DNA from: Agriotes lineatus
Taxonomy: Eukaryota > Arthropoda > Insecta > Coleoptera > Elateridae
DNA length: 64,000 nt
Direction: 5' to 3'
Assembly: GCA_940337035.1 (NCBI GenBank)
Contig: CALNHX010003632.1
Location: 81,240-145,239, forward strand
The position numbers and the translations under genes are program-made. Each line of letters begins with the position of its first letter. Position 1 is the stretch's first letter. Below, in pieces: positions 35,640 to 46,539 of the stretch. The notes under the pieces are model-generated. The model ran no database searches. It was not told the origin of the DNA and saw only the letters and a list, made by a program, of their open reading frames with translations.

Positions 35640-36236
35640 GATAAATTGATATGTAACATTAAATTACATTGGGATAAGTTACACAAGATGTTGAAAGTGA
35701 ATGTTAAAAATTTACAGATTAAAGTGAACACCAAAATGACAATTTACAAATCCATTGTAGAGCCAATTTTGACATACGGATCGGAATGTTGGCAGCTTAT
35801 AGTCAAAGATAGAAAATGTATTGAGACGGTGGAAATCGACTTCAAGAGAGCAGCGACTGGAGTTTCAAGATTAGAACGCGTCCCGAACGAAGAAATTAAA
35901 CCTCCAGCAAATAGTGTATTTACCAGCGCAGATAAAATAGAATCTCGACAGCTTATATGGTATGGGAACGTTATGCGAATGTCAGAAGACCGATGGCGAA
36001 AGAAAGCTTTGAACTATACACCACAAAATAGAAGACGAAGACGAAGACCAGCAAAAACTTGGTCACAAGGTATTAGAAAGACCATGACAGATCGAGCAAT
36101 AAAGGAAGAGATGTCTGTAAAGTTGGCCAAGCCCAGAAAAATATTTGGTAATACTTCAAAGGGAATCGTTTTGTTTATGGTTTGTTTACGTTTGTTTAGC
36201 TATTTTCAGCATTTTTTACACTTTTCTATACTATAG
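35640..36236 (+). pseudogene. Non-LTR RT C-terminal fragment (RTE-like LINE E)
   Basis: One frame is open for about 196 codons: TKMTIYKSIVEPILTYGSEC, then ERVPNEEIK, RQLIWYGNVMRMSEDRWRKK, RRRRRRPAKTW and IRKTM. This is the thumb and C-terminal tail of an RTE/craniofacial-protein-like reverse transcriptase. The fingers and palm (YADD) are missing, so it is a 5'-truncated insertion. The last part (from KPRKIFG) diverges from the family and is probably past the original stop. It sits just upstream of the 36.4-kb transposon. Confidence 0.8.
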
Positions 36237-36348
36237 GTAATACCCCTATTTGGGACGGGCCAACTTTACGACAGCCAAACCCAAAATGATAAATGTTAAT
36301 ACGAACATTTTCATCATGTTATTAGAATCTTGAAATTCGATTATTAAA

Positions 36349-36399
36349 CTCAATTATTATTATTATTATTGTACCCATTATTCCCTGACGGGACATATA
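36349..36399 (-). mobile_element. LINE 3' terminus with (AAT)n tail
   Basis: On the minus strand GTCCCGTCAGGGAATAATGG leads into AATAATAATAAT. The non-tail part resembles the 3' end of the LINE fragment at 42,045 (TCCCAATAAGGAATAATGGG). A microsatellite tail of this kind fits RTE-like elements. Confidence 0.55.
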
Positions 36400-36401
36400 T
36401 A

Positions 36402-36750
36402 CGTCGGGTACAACAAAAAAAGCTGCACTTTTTGATTGGAATGTGCCATTTTCTGTAGAGATAGTTGATGTCAAAAGGTAACTTTCCAGATAGAGAGCCA
36501 CTTAAAAATCCGTGTAGAACACCAAAATAGCGGCCATTAAATATGGCGCCGTATTGGCGCACTAAATTTTGTTGTATCTCAGCTCCTAATGGTCCGATTT
36601 TGATTTTCTTTCTTTTGTTTGAAAGCTCTTTTGAAGGGGACACTTGCCCCTGTATATTTAACCTCTACACCTTAAGGGTTCTGCACAATTTTCAAAAACC
36701 TGAAAATTTTGCTTTTCTCACAAATTTCATTGATAAGTAACTTTGACAAA
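36402..36750 (+). repeat. Left terminal inverted repeat of the 2.6-kb transposon
   Basis: Pairs with the right arm over about 345 bp at roughly 80% identity by eye. Contains GCGGCCATTAAATATGGCGC, itself a near-palindrome. It probably held the promoter of the internal gene. Confidence 0.75.
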
Positions 36751-36769
36751 CTCCTATCATATGTGTGGA

Positions 36770-37800
36770 CCAGCCTTTATTCGCTTTGACCAAATCCATC
36801 CAGTGGAACTGGCCTGAGTTTTATGGTGAATCCAAGTTTGTAGCCACATCTGGAGCTTTTCCTGGCCTTTTTGAAGGTGCTTGGCCAGATTATCGACGGT
36901 AGTAGCTGGACTAGTTTGGTGGCAAACTCTGGAATCAACACAGAGGCAGGAGCGGAAGCGTGTCTTAAAATTACACATGTCACAAAAGTAAGAGCAATTC
37001 ATCAGAACACTGCTGCGGTTTTATATAGTCTGTTCAAAGAAGCATTTGCGCAAGGACATCCAAAGACTTCATTTGAAGAATGGATTGAAGAAGAACGTTC
37101 GAACTGCCCATCGTACACAGAAACGTTGAAAAAGTTAGCACCTTAGTTTTTTTTAATGGACTATCTCCACTATGCTCGTTGGTTGCCAATCCATATAAAA
37201 GAAGAACTAAAAGACAGCACCCACTGTACACGAATACTTGTGCAAAGGTCAATTTGTTATTCAGAAAACTAACAATTATTTTTCTGAACTCGCTGTGAAT
37301 CAAGTTCACGAGCAAAACAACACCCTCATAAATGGAAATGGTGGTGCTGTAGATCTATTGCAAGATCCAGCCATGTTAAGAAGATGGATGCTGCCTGCGC
37401 CACAATTAGTTAGCACTGTCGACGAGTTTGCTTCAACAAGCAAAACTAACAGTGCTGACGGGCCTGTTCACCATGAACAGTACGCTGCTTAGCAGAGCAA
37501 GTTTCAGGACCAAAAAGAAGATTTAAAAATAAGTTTTTGGTTTGAGGCACAAGAGTTATAATGGATCAAGAGCTGGTAAAAGATTTGGTTGGTGCTGAAG
37601 TAAAAGCCTTACAACTGTACATCAACTATGTCAAAACCGTTTGAGTAACGAGGTAAAAGTGAGTGTTTGCTCTTCTGAAACAAACTCGGACTCTTTGGCT
37701 TTGCTCGAAAAAATTCTGAAAACTGCGGGACTTCAGGAAATGTGGAGTTTCTTTGGTCCTGGAAAGGGTCAGAGATACATAATTGGAAGATGATTACGTG
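36770..37800 (+). pseudogene. Decayed protein of an unassigned repetitive (transposon-borne) family
   Basis: Two frames carry the sequence. First: FLAFLKVLGQIIDGSSWTSL, SGINTEAGAEACLKITHVTK, IHQNTAAVLYSLFKEAF, then EEWIEEERSNCPSYTETLKK (to 37,146). After a stop and shift: MDYLHYARWLPIHIKEEL, VIQKTNNYFSELAVNQVHEQ, NNTLINGNGGAVDLLQDP and LRRWMLPAPQLVSTVDEF (to about 37,490). From memory this layout (..GSxWT.., ..TxxRxAHQxTAA.., ..HEQNN..GDGGAxGL..ALRRWM..) belongs to a multicopy protein family of cnidarian, fish and insect genomes that is probably a transposase of a large-TIR element. I cannot name it safely. Stops at about 36,796, 36,856, 37,144 and 37,491 make it non-functional. Confidence 0.6.
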
Positions 37801-38035
37801 ATGTAGAGTCATAAGAGCTGTATAAAAGCAGTTAATTTATATGACTGATTCTTAGCATTTATTAGGTTTTTTTTTTAAATTGTTGCCCTAATGTAATAAA
37901 TGTTTTCAAAATAAGTAAAATCAATCTTGTTTATGAAAACAAGTCTTTCTTGACATATACGGAACCCAATATACATAAACCCTTTTTTGTGGGGTAAAAA
38001 AGGGATATTGACCACAATTAAAAAGTTACTTCTCA

Positions 38036-38658
38036 AGGGTAATACCACAAGAAGTGAAAATTTTTTGAGAATTTTTTTGTTCACATGCATATTATTGCGT
38101 TTAAATTTCTCGATACCAAAACTGCGTTAAAAATTCCGCGAGACCGCAGGTCGAGTGGAATTTGAGCAGTTTTTGTTGAGAGAAATTTGCAATAATTTGC
38201 ATGTTGACGAAAAAAATTCTCTTAAAAAATTTCGCCTTGAGTGGTATTTGGAAAGATTTTTAAAACGACGCTGATTTGCAAACTTTGAATTTGACGTTTT
38301 GGTGAAATGTCAGTCAAAGGCTACTCACTAAATTGAAATCATTAAAACCAATCGGGCTCGCGTGAAAACACTGTGACATTAGGGGCCGGTTGCAGAAAGA
38401 ATGTTAAGTCTGGTGTTAGCTAACATCGCGTCAAAGTGAACAAAATCGCATCAAATTTTGTTTACTAATGTATTAGTTACCATAACCATTTGAGATTTGA
38501 TTCGTTTTTGTTCACTTTGACGTCGCGTTAGCTAACACCAGACTTAACATTGCTTTCTGCAACCGGCCCTTAGTGTTTTCAATGACAGTCAATTTTGATT
38601 GGCCGTTTCTGACAAATTGAACAATTTTCATTGGTTCGTTCATTATAGTGTTGAATAA
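38036..38658. mobile_element. Repeat R1, copy 1, inserted in the right TIR
   Basis: Begins AGGGTAATACCACAAG and ends GTGTTGAATAA, with TCA on both sides (38,033-38,035 and 38,659-38,661). The transposon's left TIR gives the uninterrupted sequence across this point, so the insertion and its 3-bp duplication can be read directly. The first about 220 bp is an imperfect palindrome (GTGAAAATTTTTTGAG to CTTGAGTGGTATTT). The termini themselves are not inverted repeats. It carries a 188-bp MITE. Compared with copies 2 and 3 it lacks about 130 bp after position 38,258. Confidence 0.7.
38382..38569 (+). mobile_element. 188-bp Harbinger-like MITE, copy 1 (inside R1)
   Basis: A foldback with ends GGGCCGGTTGCAGAAAG and GCAACCGGCCC and inner arms TAAGTCTGGTGTTAGCTAAC. 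TTA flanks it (38,379-38,381 and 38,570-38,572). Orientation is judged by the asymmetric loop (ACTAATGTATTAGTTACC), which reads forward here. Confidence 0.8.
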
Positions 38659-39005
38659 TCAATGAAATTCTTGAGAAAAGTAAAATTTTCAGGTTTTCGA
38701 AAATCGTGCAGAACCCTTAAGGTGTAGAGATAAATGTATAGGGACAAAAAAGTTTCCCCTTCACAAGAGCTTTGAAACAAAAAAAGAAAATCAAAATCGG
38801 ACTATTAGGAGCTGAGATACAAAAAAAAATTAGTACGCCAATATGGCGCCATCTTTAATGGCCGCTATTTTGATGTTTTACACTTATTTTCAAGTGGCTC
38901 CCTATCTGGAAAATTACCTTTTGGCATCAACTATGACCACAGAAAGGGGCATATTCCAATCAAAAAGTGCAGCTTTTTGGCTTTTTTAGCCACCTACCCA
39001 ACGTA

Positions 39006-39149
39006 CTAATAGGATTATAAAAAGTATTACGCTCTAATTAGTATCTAATAATTAACAAGTAATACGTAACAATTCTTATCAAGTTGCACACATACGTATG
39101 CACATACCTATATACATCTATACATATATACACATTACACAATAGTTAG
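39006..39149. other. Short AT-rich gap between transposon and LINE F
   Basis: ATACATAT-rich sequence. Nothing else is seen. Confidence 0.4.
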
Positions 39150-39400
39150 GGTTATAAGTTCTGCACAAACTGTTTCCACCTCTCTTTATCTTGAGCCATT
39201 AATCGTAGCTGTGCCATAGTTCTTCCGGTTTCCTCTTCTATTGTTCTCTGCCATGATGTGCGGGGTCTCCCTCTAGTTCTTCTCCCCTGCGCCTGTCATT
39301 CCAGGGTAGCATGACTGATTGTATCTCTATGTTTTCTTAAAGTATGGCCCAGCCATGTGTACTTTCTTTGTCTTATTTCGGTGTTTATATTCTCCTGTCC
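39150..39400 (-). pseudogene. RTE-like LINE F, C-terminal fragment
   Basis: On the minus strand: TWLGHTLRKHRDTI, QGRRTRGRPRTSWQRTIEEE and RWKQFVQNL before a TAA near 39,153. This is the usual C-terminal signature of RTE/craniofacial-protein-like LINE RTs. It is 5'-truncated near 39,400, with no palm domain. Confidence 0.8.
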
Positions 39401-39588
39401 GGTTTTCCCCCAAAATTCCAGATTTTATAAACTCAATAATAACACAAATTAGTTTACTTTACAGTTGGGAGCCCAAACTGTCACAATGGATAGAACACTA
39501 ATGAAAACTCATACAGCGATTCAAAAAAAGAAACCAATCAGCTCTCCTAGATGGTAAATCCATTGCGGCTGACCCAACAGTAACTCCA

Positions 39589-39865
39589 AGATGTATCTAC
39601 CTTGACAGCAACTCGAACGGAATCCAACCAATTAACCCAGGTCCAGGTGTATTTACATTGATAATGACTTTATCACGGCATACCCAATTCAAACCCCGGT
39701 ACAGATGTATCCAGCTTGACAGCAACTCGAACGGAGTCCAACCAGTTATCTCAGGTCCAGATGTAGTTACTTCGATAATAACTTTATCGCAGCATACCCA
39801 ATTCGAACCAGCTACAGATGTATCCACCTTGACAGCAACTCGAAATGCAGCTCCACCAATCACTC
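39589..39865 (+). repeat. 114-bp tandem repeat, about 2.4 units
   Basis: Units start at 39,589, 39,703 and 39,816 with AGATGTATC(T/C)A and TTGACAGCAACTCGAA. The 114-bp period is a multiple of three (38 codons), and long frames exist on both strands across it. It may therefore be a fossil protein repeat, but in-frame stops and the absence of flanking coding sequence argue against a live gene. Confidence 0.65.
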
Positions 39866-40642
39866 AGGTCCTGACGAATTTACCTCGCCAATTCCATTAT
39901 TCTTAATTCTTCTTCAAGTAATTAAATGGTATTCTTCTTCATGTTAAAGTTTGTTTTTTAAATTCCTTACGTATTCCTTTTATTTTTATTTAATTTTGTC
40001 CTTTGCACCCTTGTACACTATTCCATAAATAAATTAAGCATTATAAAAAAGTTTTATTATTCAATTTTCTTAATACAAATTGATTGGATGTACATTTTTG
40101 AACAGAAAAATCAGTTGTGATTTTCTAAATTAAAATTCACTATAGTAATAATTATTTATACAAAATGTTTAAAACTAACATCTTGGATAATATTTAAATA
40201 CAGTATATTTTTAATCTGACAATTTTATAAGTAACTTATTCAAATATTAACTCAGTTCAGAACCTTCATATTACTTCAAACTGTCTTATAGTTTGTAATA
40301 ATTATAATTTAACTTTTACCAACAAATCGGTAGTCTTGATATGCAACAATCACAAGATATATTTATTAACTTGTGCAATTCTTTGGGTGTTTTCTTTGCT
40401 TTTTGAGCGGCGTTAGCCTGTAAATATAAAAAATGAAAGTGCATCATAAAGTATGACCAAAAATTATTTTTATATAGTATGGCGATGGAATAGTTTCTAA
40501 TTTATGAATCCAACTACGTTTATACTTAAAAGTCAAACTTGACATTTGATTTTTAAGTGACAATACTGCACATGCACGCGTATGAGTAGGCGCATGATGG
40601 GATATGACCGTGGTTAAAATACAAGGCTTGTAGTAATAGGTA
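39866..40642. other. AT-rich stretch with no recognised feature
   Basis: No gene or repeat partner is recognised. Confidence 0.4.
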
Positions 40643-40935
40643 TGAGCGCATGATGTGAAAATAGTCGGGTCACGGCGGGTTCCGTCGTAAACGTGACTAG
40701 TATTTGAAAATTGGAACGTGAACGTGAGTAAACGTAAGTGAAAATTTCCAAGGCGCGATTCACGTTTTACATTAATTTCACGTTAAATATTTAGTAATGA
40801 ATAAAAGAGTGCAGGGTCCCCCGTAGACCCGCTGCTCACCCATGTGGAAGATCTAGAGATGTAGCTGCGCATGCTTATCTGTGTTGTGGTGTGAGTGTTG
40901 TGTGTACTGTGTTCAGTCAATGGCATCCTGCCTGG
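40643..40935 (+). repeat. Dispersed repeat block Y, copy 2
   Basis: Aligns with 33,345-33,640. It has small internal indels (an extra GTGAGTAAAC) and is followed within about 65 bp by block X, unlike the first locus. Confidence 0.6.
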
Positions 40936-40999
40936 CAATTAATAATTATTTCTATTCTAAAGTTCTAATTTAAAGCAGCCGGGACGCACGGATACAAGA

Positions 41000-41225
41000 A
41001 GGGCTCTGTAGTGCATGTAGGAATAGCGCATTCGCTTGCAATATTTTACAAAACGCTGGAATCGCATACGCACCCGCCTGCCCTTCGAATTCGATCACCG
41101 GTAATATTTTTTTCAGTTGAAAATTTATGTAATTTATTAGAAACGTGAAGATATTTTTACCCCTAGCTTAATTTGTTTTTTTTAAATTATTTAGTGTCAC
41201 AATATCCACTTACGAGGGAAGTTCA
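41000..41225 (+). repeat. Dispersed repeat block X, copy 2
   Basis: Aligns with 32,385-32,595. The Y-X order here is the reverse of the X-Y order at 32-33.6 kb. Confidence 0.6.
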
Positions 41226-41700
41226 GGGCAAAGCCTTTTACTGATTTTACTTTATTTACATTTATCATATCTTGCGATTGTTAGAAATCACTTAAAATTA
41301 TAAAAACGAAACCAAAAAATTGATTGGGGCCGATGATTTTCTATAGCGCATAACTCTAAGCTGACGCATTGGTCTTCGGATTACTAGAATATCCATAGCA
41401 CTGACCGTTTGATAGAAGCTCTTTCCAATTGGTCCTCGTTTTGACTTCTCGGTAAATTCACTTATGAAATAACCTTCTTCGCAATTCCTAATCGTACGAT
41501 AAATGGTCCTACGAGATGGTTGGTTTAAAAAATGTTCACAATTCCTCGTTTGCGAAACTGCCCAACTAAATTATAAATACTTACATCGCAATTTCATTTG
41601 GTAATTTTAATTCTACATTGAAAATCGTTTAGAAATGTGGTACTTTTCTGCATAGCAACTATTCGTTTTACGTTTGGCAATGCTCAAGTGTATTGTTGGT
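41226..41700. other. AT-rich stretch
   Basis: No recognised feature. Confidence 0.4.
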
Positions 41701-41797
41701 GGCACAGGAAGTCTATGTCGAATTCGAGGTTAGCAGGTTAGACGCAGACTGAAGCAAAACCTAACCTGCTATCTTCGAATTTGACATAGATTTACAC
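41701..41797. repeat. Palindromic MITE core, copy without its usual ends
   Basis: GTCTATGTCGAATTCGAGGT and its complement form a hairpin with loop GACGCAGACTGAAG. This is the same core as in the foldback elements at 22,368 and 49,684, but no matching outer arms or TA flanks were found here. Confidence 0.65.
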
Positions 41798-42039
41798 TTT
41801 TGTAATACCAAACGCATAACATCAACTGGAGGTGCTTATTGTGCTCAGTGGCGTAACAAGACGGTTTGGCGTGTGCAAGCATAAATGATAGCCGCTGTAG
41901 GCAAGAAGTTTCAGAAAAAAGAGTGGGGGGGGGTAATTTTTGGTCATGCAACACTTTAAATTTAAAATAAAATTAATAAGCTCTTTTCTTAACATGAAAG
42001 GTTACTTACTGCAAAATAAAACACATTTAGATGTTTCAA
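41798..42039. other. Unassigned
   Basis: Includes a G-run near 41,926. No gene is seen. Confidence 0.35.
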
Positions 42040-42640
42040 TATAATCCCATTATTCCTTATTGGGACATAGAGTATTCGTATATTATCTCCGGTTGTCATA
42101 TTTCCTTTGCTATTTGGCTTCGTTGTGCTAGTATTTCCTGTCTCTTGTTTTACAATTCTTCTCCACGTTTTTTGCGGGCGTTCTCTGTTTCTGAAACCCT
42201 AAGGGCCGGTTGCAGAAAGCAATGTTAAGTCTGGTGTTAGCTAACATCGCGTCAAAGTGAACAAAATCGCATCAAATTTTGTTTACTAATGTATTAGTTA
42301 CCATAAAGATTTGAGATTTGATTCGTTTTTGTTCACTTTGACGTCGCGTTAGCTAACACCAGACTTAACATTGCTTTCTGCAACCGGCCCTAAGGGTTCC
42401 AATCAAAACTTGTGCAAATTTCAGTTTTCGCAACGTATGCCCTAACCGTGCATATTTTCTTCTCCTAATATCTGTATTAATATCCACCTGATTTGTTCGG
42501 TCACAAAGGTCTTTGTTCGAAATAATGACTGGCCACCAAACACCTATTTACAAACACCTCCAATTTCTGCTTTACCAGTTCTGTAACCGTTCACGATTCC
42601 GACCCATAAAGTAGAACAGGTTTTACCAGTATATCAAACA
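42040..42640 (-). pseudogene. RTE-like LINE G, C-terminal fragment split by a MITE
   Basis: On the minus strand: VLLYGSES, CDRTNQVDINTDIRRRKYAR and LGHTLRKL, then, beyond the MITE at 42,203-42,390, RNRERPQKTWRRIVKQETGN. This is a C-terminal RT fragment of the same class as LINE F, with several frameshifts. The MITE lies between the GHTLRK block and the RP..TWRR block. Confidence 0.75.
42203..42390 (+). mobile_element. 188-bp Harbinger-like MITE, copy 2 (in LINE G)
   Basis: Ends GGGCCGGTTGCAGAAAGC and GCAACCGGCCC are flanked by TAA on both sides (42,200-42,202 and 42,391-42,393). A 3-bp TAA/TTA duplication and GGGC ends point to PIF/Harbinger. Its loop orientation is the same as copy 1. Insertion in LINE coding DNA makes the boundaries unambiguous. 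Confidence 0.85.
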
Positions 42641-42779
42641 CTCGCAAAATATAATATAAAATATAAAAATACATATGAAAATACAAAAACAAAAACCACG
42701 TAAGAGAAATAACAAATTTAAATAAATCACAAGAAAAATAAAATATATGAATATATGAATATGTAGGTATAGCACTTTA

Positions 42780-43256
42780 ATTAAACTCTCTTTTGCGAGA
42801 TTTTGCTAAAGCTAACATATCTATCAGTGAATTAAAACCAAGAGTACTGGCTCTTACTTTCTCGATGCTCAGTAATTCAAAAGTCTTTAGGCGTATTTGG
42901 CTCATCTTAGCAAAACGTTTTTTATAATTTTTAATTCAGAAAAAGATCTTTCAGTTGAGGCTGTAGTGACGGGATGTAAAAAATATAATATAAGCTGTAT
43001 ACAAATCTGGAAAGCTAGCCAATGATGTGTGATTAGATAGACATTTTTCTCCCACTTCCTTCACTGATAAGCAAGATTTAATAGTAGTTGTGTACGAAGA
43101 TCGAAATTGTACAATTTGCTTTAGTAAGCCATCATCGACATCAGTTTCATAAATAGTTTGAAGTAATTTGGCACTCTCTATGATCTCTGTATCTAAGGCA
43201 ATCGTCAGAAATTTGCGGTTTAAAACTTTGAGTTTATAGTATCTTACTATATGCAC
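42780..43256 (-). pseudogene. hAT-type transposase C-terminal (dimerisation) relic
   Basis: A 101-codon minus frame (43,256-42,951) contains FPDLYTAYIIFFT. After a frameshift it continues HPVTTASTERSFSELKIIKN and then MSQIRLKTFELLSIE (to about 42,780). This is the hAT C-terminal dimerisation domain, as found in hAT transposases and ZMYM/TTF-type domesticated relatives. The RNase H-like catalytic core is not present, and at least two frameshifts break it. No terminal repeats were identified nearby. Confidence 0.75.
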
Positions 43257-44934
43257 TATGAAATCTAAGAATCACAAACACACAACTGTAATAGAACTGG
43301 AATTTCTAATCTACTCAAAAGGAGAAAAGACTGTGCACTCAAAAGAGCCCAGTGTCGCTCACGTATCATAGTTTGTTGCCGCTTTGAACCACTATTCTAG
43401 GAAAACTTTTATTTTCACTAAAAACTCCGCTACCGCGGCGCCTATATAGATTCGGCGCCGAGGTTCTTCGCCACATTTAGTGTTTAGTGTTTTGTTTATT
43501 TAATCGCTACTTACCGCCTAGGTCAACAATATTACTTTTTATATTTTATAAGACATTCTGGAAAAATTAATAAGCAAAATAACATTAATAAAATGAAAAC
43601 TGACATATTCTTCAGTTGTAATTAAATATTGAGAATACATTATGAATTCAGTAGAGAAAAATATTGGACCAAAACTTATGTTTCTATACGTTATAGTCCT
43701 TACCTGTGTATAACCTTTATTGCCGTGTGTTGTCACGAATTATACTGGTTTATGTTATGAGTAGTAATAGGATATTGATTTTAAAAAAAGAAGATGTTTT
43801 CCCTTCCAACTTTTTACAAATTGCAGCTGTAGTGCTATCGTATCTGGAGGATAATTACATCAAAATTTTATTAAAATTAAAATTGAATTTTCTGTAATTT
43901 TCTGAGTATTACCAGATTGTTTTTATATCAATATTATTTATACTGACTGACGTTAAGCATATCTAAGTACATTTCAAATACAGAAATTGGTTTCACAGCC
44001 ATTCTAAACAGATTCTTATTTTGGATATTTAAATAACCTTAAACTGTCTGTTTTTTTTAATTATTTGATTGCTGATTGGTAAGTATAAAATGTTGTTACA
44101 GTATCAAATTGACTTATCGACACTCACGGCTGTGTGAGTACTAAGTAAATAACTAGACAAGTCCGGGAAATGTGCACACTCACCCTGAACATCGTAAGAA
44201 ACAGGCTAAATGCCTCGGCTCAAATACGCTCAGGGAGGGGGTCGGGGTCTTAAAACGAGGCACCACAAGTCAAGTGTGTTGAAGTATATATAGGGTGTTA
44301 TCAAATGAAAGAGCGCCACAAGATCCAAATCAGGAAACCCACGTTCAACCGGACCTTGAGGGTCAAACGGGGCAAAAAATACTCAAATAACTATTTCTGG
44401 AAGCCACAGTGCAGCGACGAACGCAACAACCTACCTGCAGCGCGCGTCCATCACGTCCGGGCCTCACCTTACATTGATCGTAACATTGTGACTCAGTCAC
44501 CCTGTAAACAAACATGCACAAAACACAAAGAAAAAATTATACGACGGTACAGTTAATACATCTATCAGGCGACTTCATATGACCAACTAACAGCTTACAT
44601 GGTACCGACGTGGCCGGCACGTATGACAATCTGTACTAACCTACTTATGGAATACGTCCAGCTGGAAAGCGCTTTACCTAAAAATTACGACGTATGCAGA
44701 GGCGTACACAAAGACAAAATTAGTTCTAGCTAAATTACGACAAATATATTACAAATATATTAAAAGTATATTACGAGTATATTAAGCACGCGTGAGGTTC
44801 ACACGTGGGTGTACCACACGCGAGAATGCGAATTTAATTATAAATAACAAACAATACGTCTCGCAACGGATACTGTAAGTACTGTATATGAGTTTATTGC
44901 CAGACAGACAAGAATGAAATTAACGCAACACAAG
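43257..44934. other. Unassigned stretch with a strong hairpin
   Basis: CGGCGCCTATATAGATTCGG at 43,436 forms a hairpin with GGCGCC at each side. GC content rises from about 44,100 (an 83-codon frame at 44,305-44,556 with no recognised family). A short repeat of ATATTA(C/A)-type units lies at 44,737-44,785. It may be internal or LTR sequence of an unrecognised element. Confidence 0.35.
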
Positions 44935-45250
44935 CAAGACAGCTCGCATGCGAAGCCGTGTGCGACTGCGACACTATATATGAATTGAATGTAAAACAAG
45001 GAACACAGCTGGCAGCAAAGCCGTGTACGGCACTATATATGAATTAGATGTAAAACAAGACAGCTTGCAGCAAAGCCGTGTACGACACTGTATATAACTT
45101 GAATTCAACACAAGCAAGACAGCTCGCAGCAAAGCCGTGTACGGCACTATATATGAATTAGATGTAAAACAAACAAAACAGCTTGCAGCCAAGCCGTGTA
45201 CGACACTGTATATAAAATGAATGCAACACAAGCAAGACAGCTCGCAGCGT
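44935..45250 (+). repeat. Dimeric tandem satellite, about 58-bp monomers
   Basis: Five monomers marked by GCCGTGT(A/G)CG at 44,956, 45,021, 45,077, 45,137 and 45,195. They alternate between a type with CGGCACTATATATGAATT and a type with CGACACTGTATATAA, which gives a higher-order unit of about 116-118 bp. Linkers carry ACAAGCAAGACAGCTCGCAG. Open frames on the minus strand are by-products of the array. Confidence 0.8.
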
Positions 45251-46539
45251 ATCGGTATGCGTCACTAATGTTCATTTAGGCACATGCTAGCGAAACAGTT
45301 TATCGACACAATGTTGTTACCTAATTACTAGCTCGGCTTCGAAGACTGAAAGAATGCGCCACTTGTAGGCGTCATCCGTTACTGCAGTGGCATCCGGAAT
45401 GTTTCCCTATGCATCAAGCGTGGGTGTAATGTCACTGCACCCTTGGTGAAACATGGAAATGGACAAAGCCCTTAATTGGATCACTCGGTGATTACTCCCG
45501 CCGAAACTTTGATGGACAAACTTAGGCGAAACCCGCATTTATACGGATGAATGAACCCAAACAGCAAGCCCCAGTTCGGACACCAACAACGAAACACTCT
45601 TCACCTCCAAGCTAGTCCAGCACTGTCTGCACAAAACGAGAAGACCACCAAGAAGCTGCACGGAAGGCGGCCGCCGGCCCGAAGGCGCGGTGGCCATCGG
45701 GGCCAAGACGCCCGCAGGGTCTCTCTAGGAACGCCGGCTCGAAACTAACTGAAATCGACGCGCTAAACTTTCCAGACAGACGCGTTCTTACGCTCCAAAA
45801 AGGACCAATCGGAAGCCAGGGCCACGCTGTCTCTGCTCGAGAGAAATCGACAGATGATTTAAATAAAATTCTGGAAGGTTTTCTCACTCGCTCTCACGGG
45901 TTAAATTTTAAATAACTTCGAAAACATACGCTGTCATGATTGAAGGACACGCAGCTGCAGAAGCGGGACCAAGAGCCACGTGCTGGCTAGGATTTTGCGT
46001 GATGCGGAAAGCTGCCGTAAAAAGATGCTATAATGCCGAAACGGGTCTGAAATACAGGCGGACTAGCCAGTTATGTACCAAAACTGTTCTAAAGGTTTGT
46101 TTAATTATCGGAATTAAGGAAAGAAAATGGCCTGACAATGTATAAAACAATTTAACTTATTACAACTTCCACACGAGTATTAAATTGTGAACTGAAATAA
46201 AAACTCTCAATTGCAATTCAAAACCAGTCGATGCCTGCATATTCTGAATAATTAACACCACTGCTTTCACTTTTCACTGATGCGTTAAGAAATAGTCATA
46301 CCTATCCGTTAAGGGAACTGCAAAAATAACTAGTGTATGTTTTATTACAACTAATTACAAAATAACATACTGTAAATACACTGAATATATCCATTTTATG
46401 TTATTTTTTGCATATTCGTAAATAGCTTTTCCAAGTTTTAATAAAGAATTGCACACAAGTGTTCATAAGAATTCTATCTTCTTCTTCCATAATAACATCA
46501 TTCTGATGTGTTGTGATCTTTAACTGTATTATTTCACAT
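45251..46539. other. GC-richer unassigned stretch
   Basis: Segment 45,540-46,020 is GC-rich, with short frames on both strands and no recognised domain. Together with the satellite it may belong to one unrecognised element, but no ends were found. The part after 46,140 is AT-rich. Confidence 0.3.

Larger units (their letters stand above)
36402..39003. mobile_element. 2.6-kb DNA transposon with about 345-bp TIRs
   Basis: The left arm (36,402 to about 36,750) is the reverse complement of the right arm (about 38,015-38,035 plus 38,659-39,003), starting CG(T/C)YGGGTA and including AAGCTGCACTTTTTGATTGG. TA flanks the outer ends (36,400-36,401 and 39,004-39,005), which may be the target duplication. 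A decayed coding region (36,770-37,800) and an AATAAA at 37,896 lie between the arms. Repeat R1 interrupts the right arm. The left arm serves as a reference for the uninterrupted sequence. The superfamily is not established. Confidence 0.75.

Noticed and set aside
44974..45231. 85-codon minus frame with repeated SYIVPYTALL
   Set aside because: It is the translation of the dimeric satellite.
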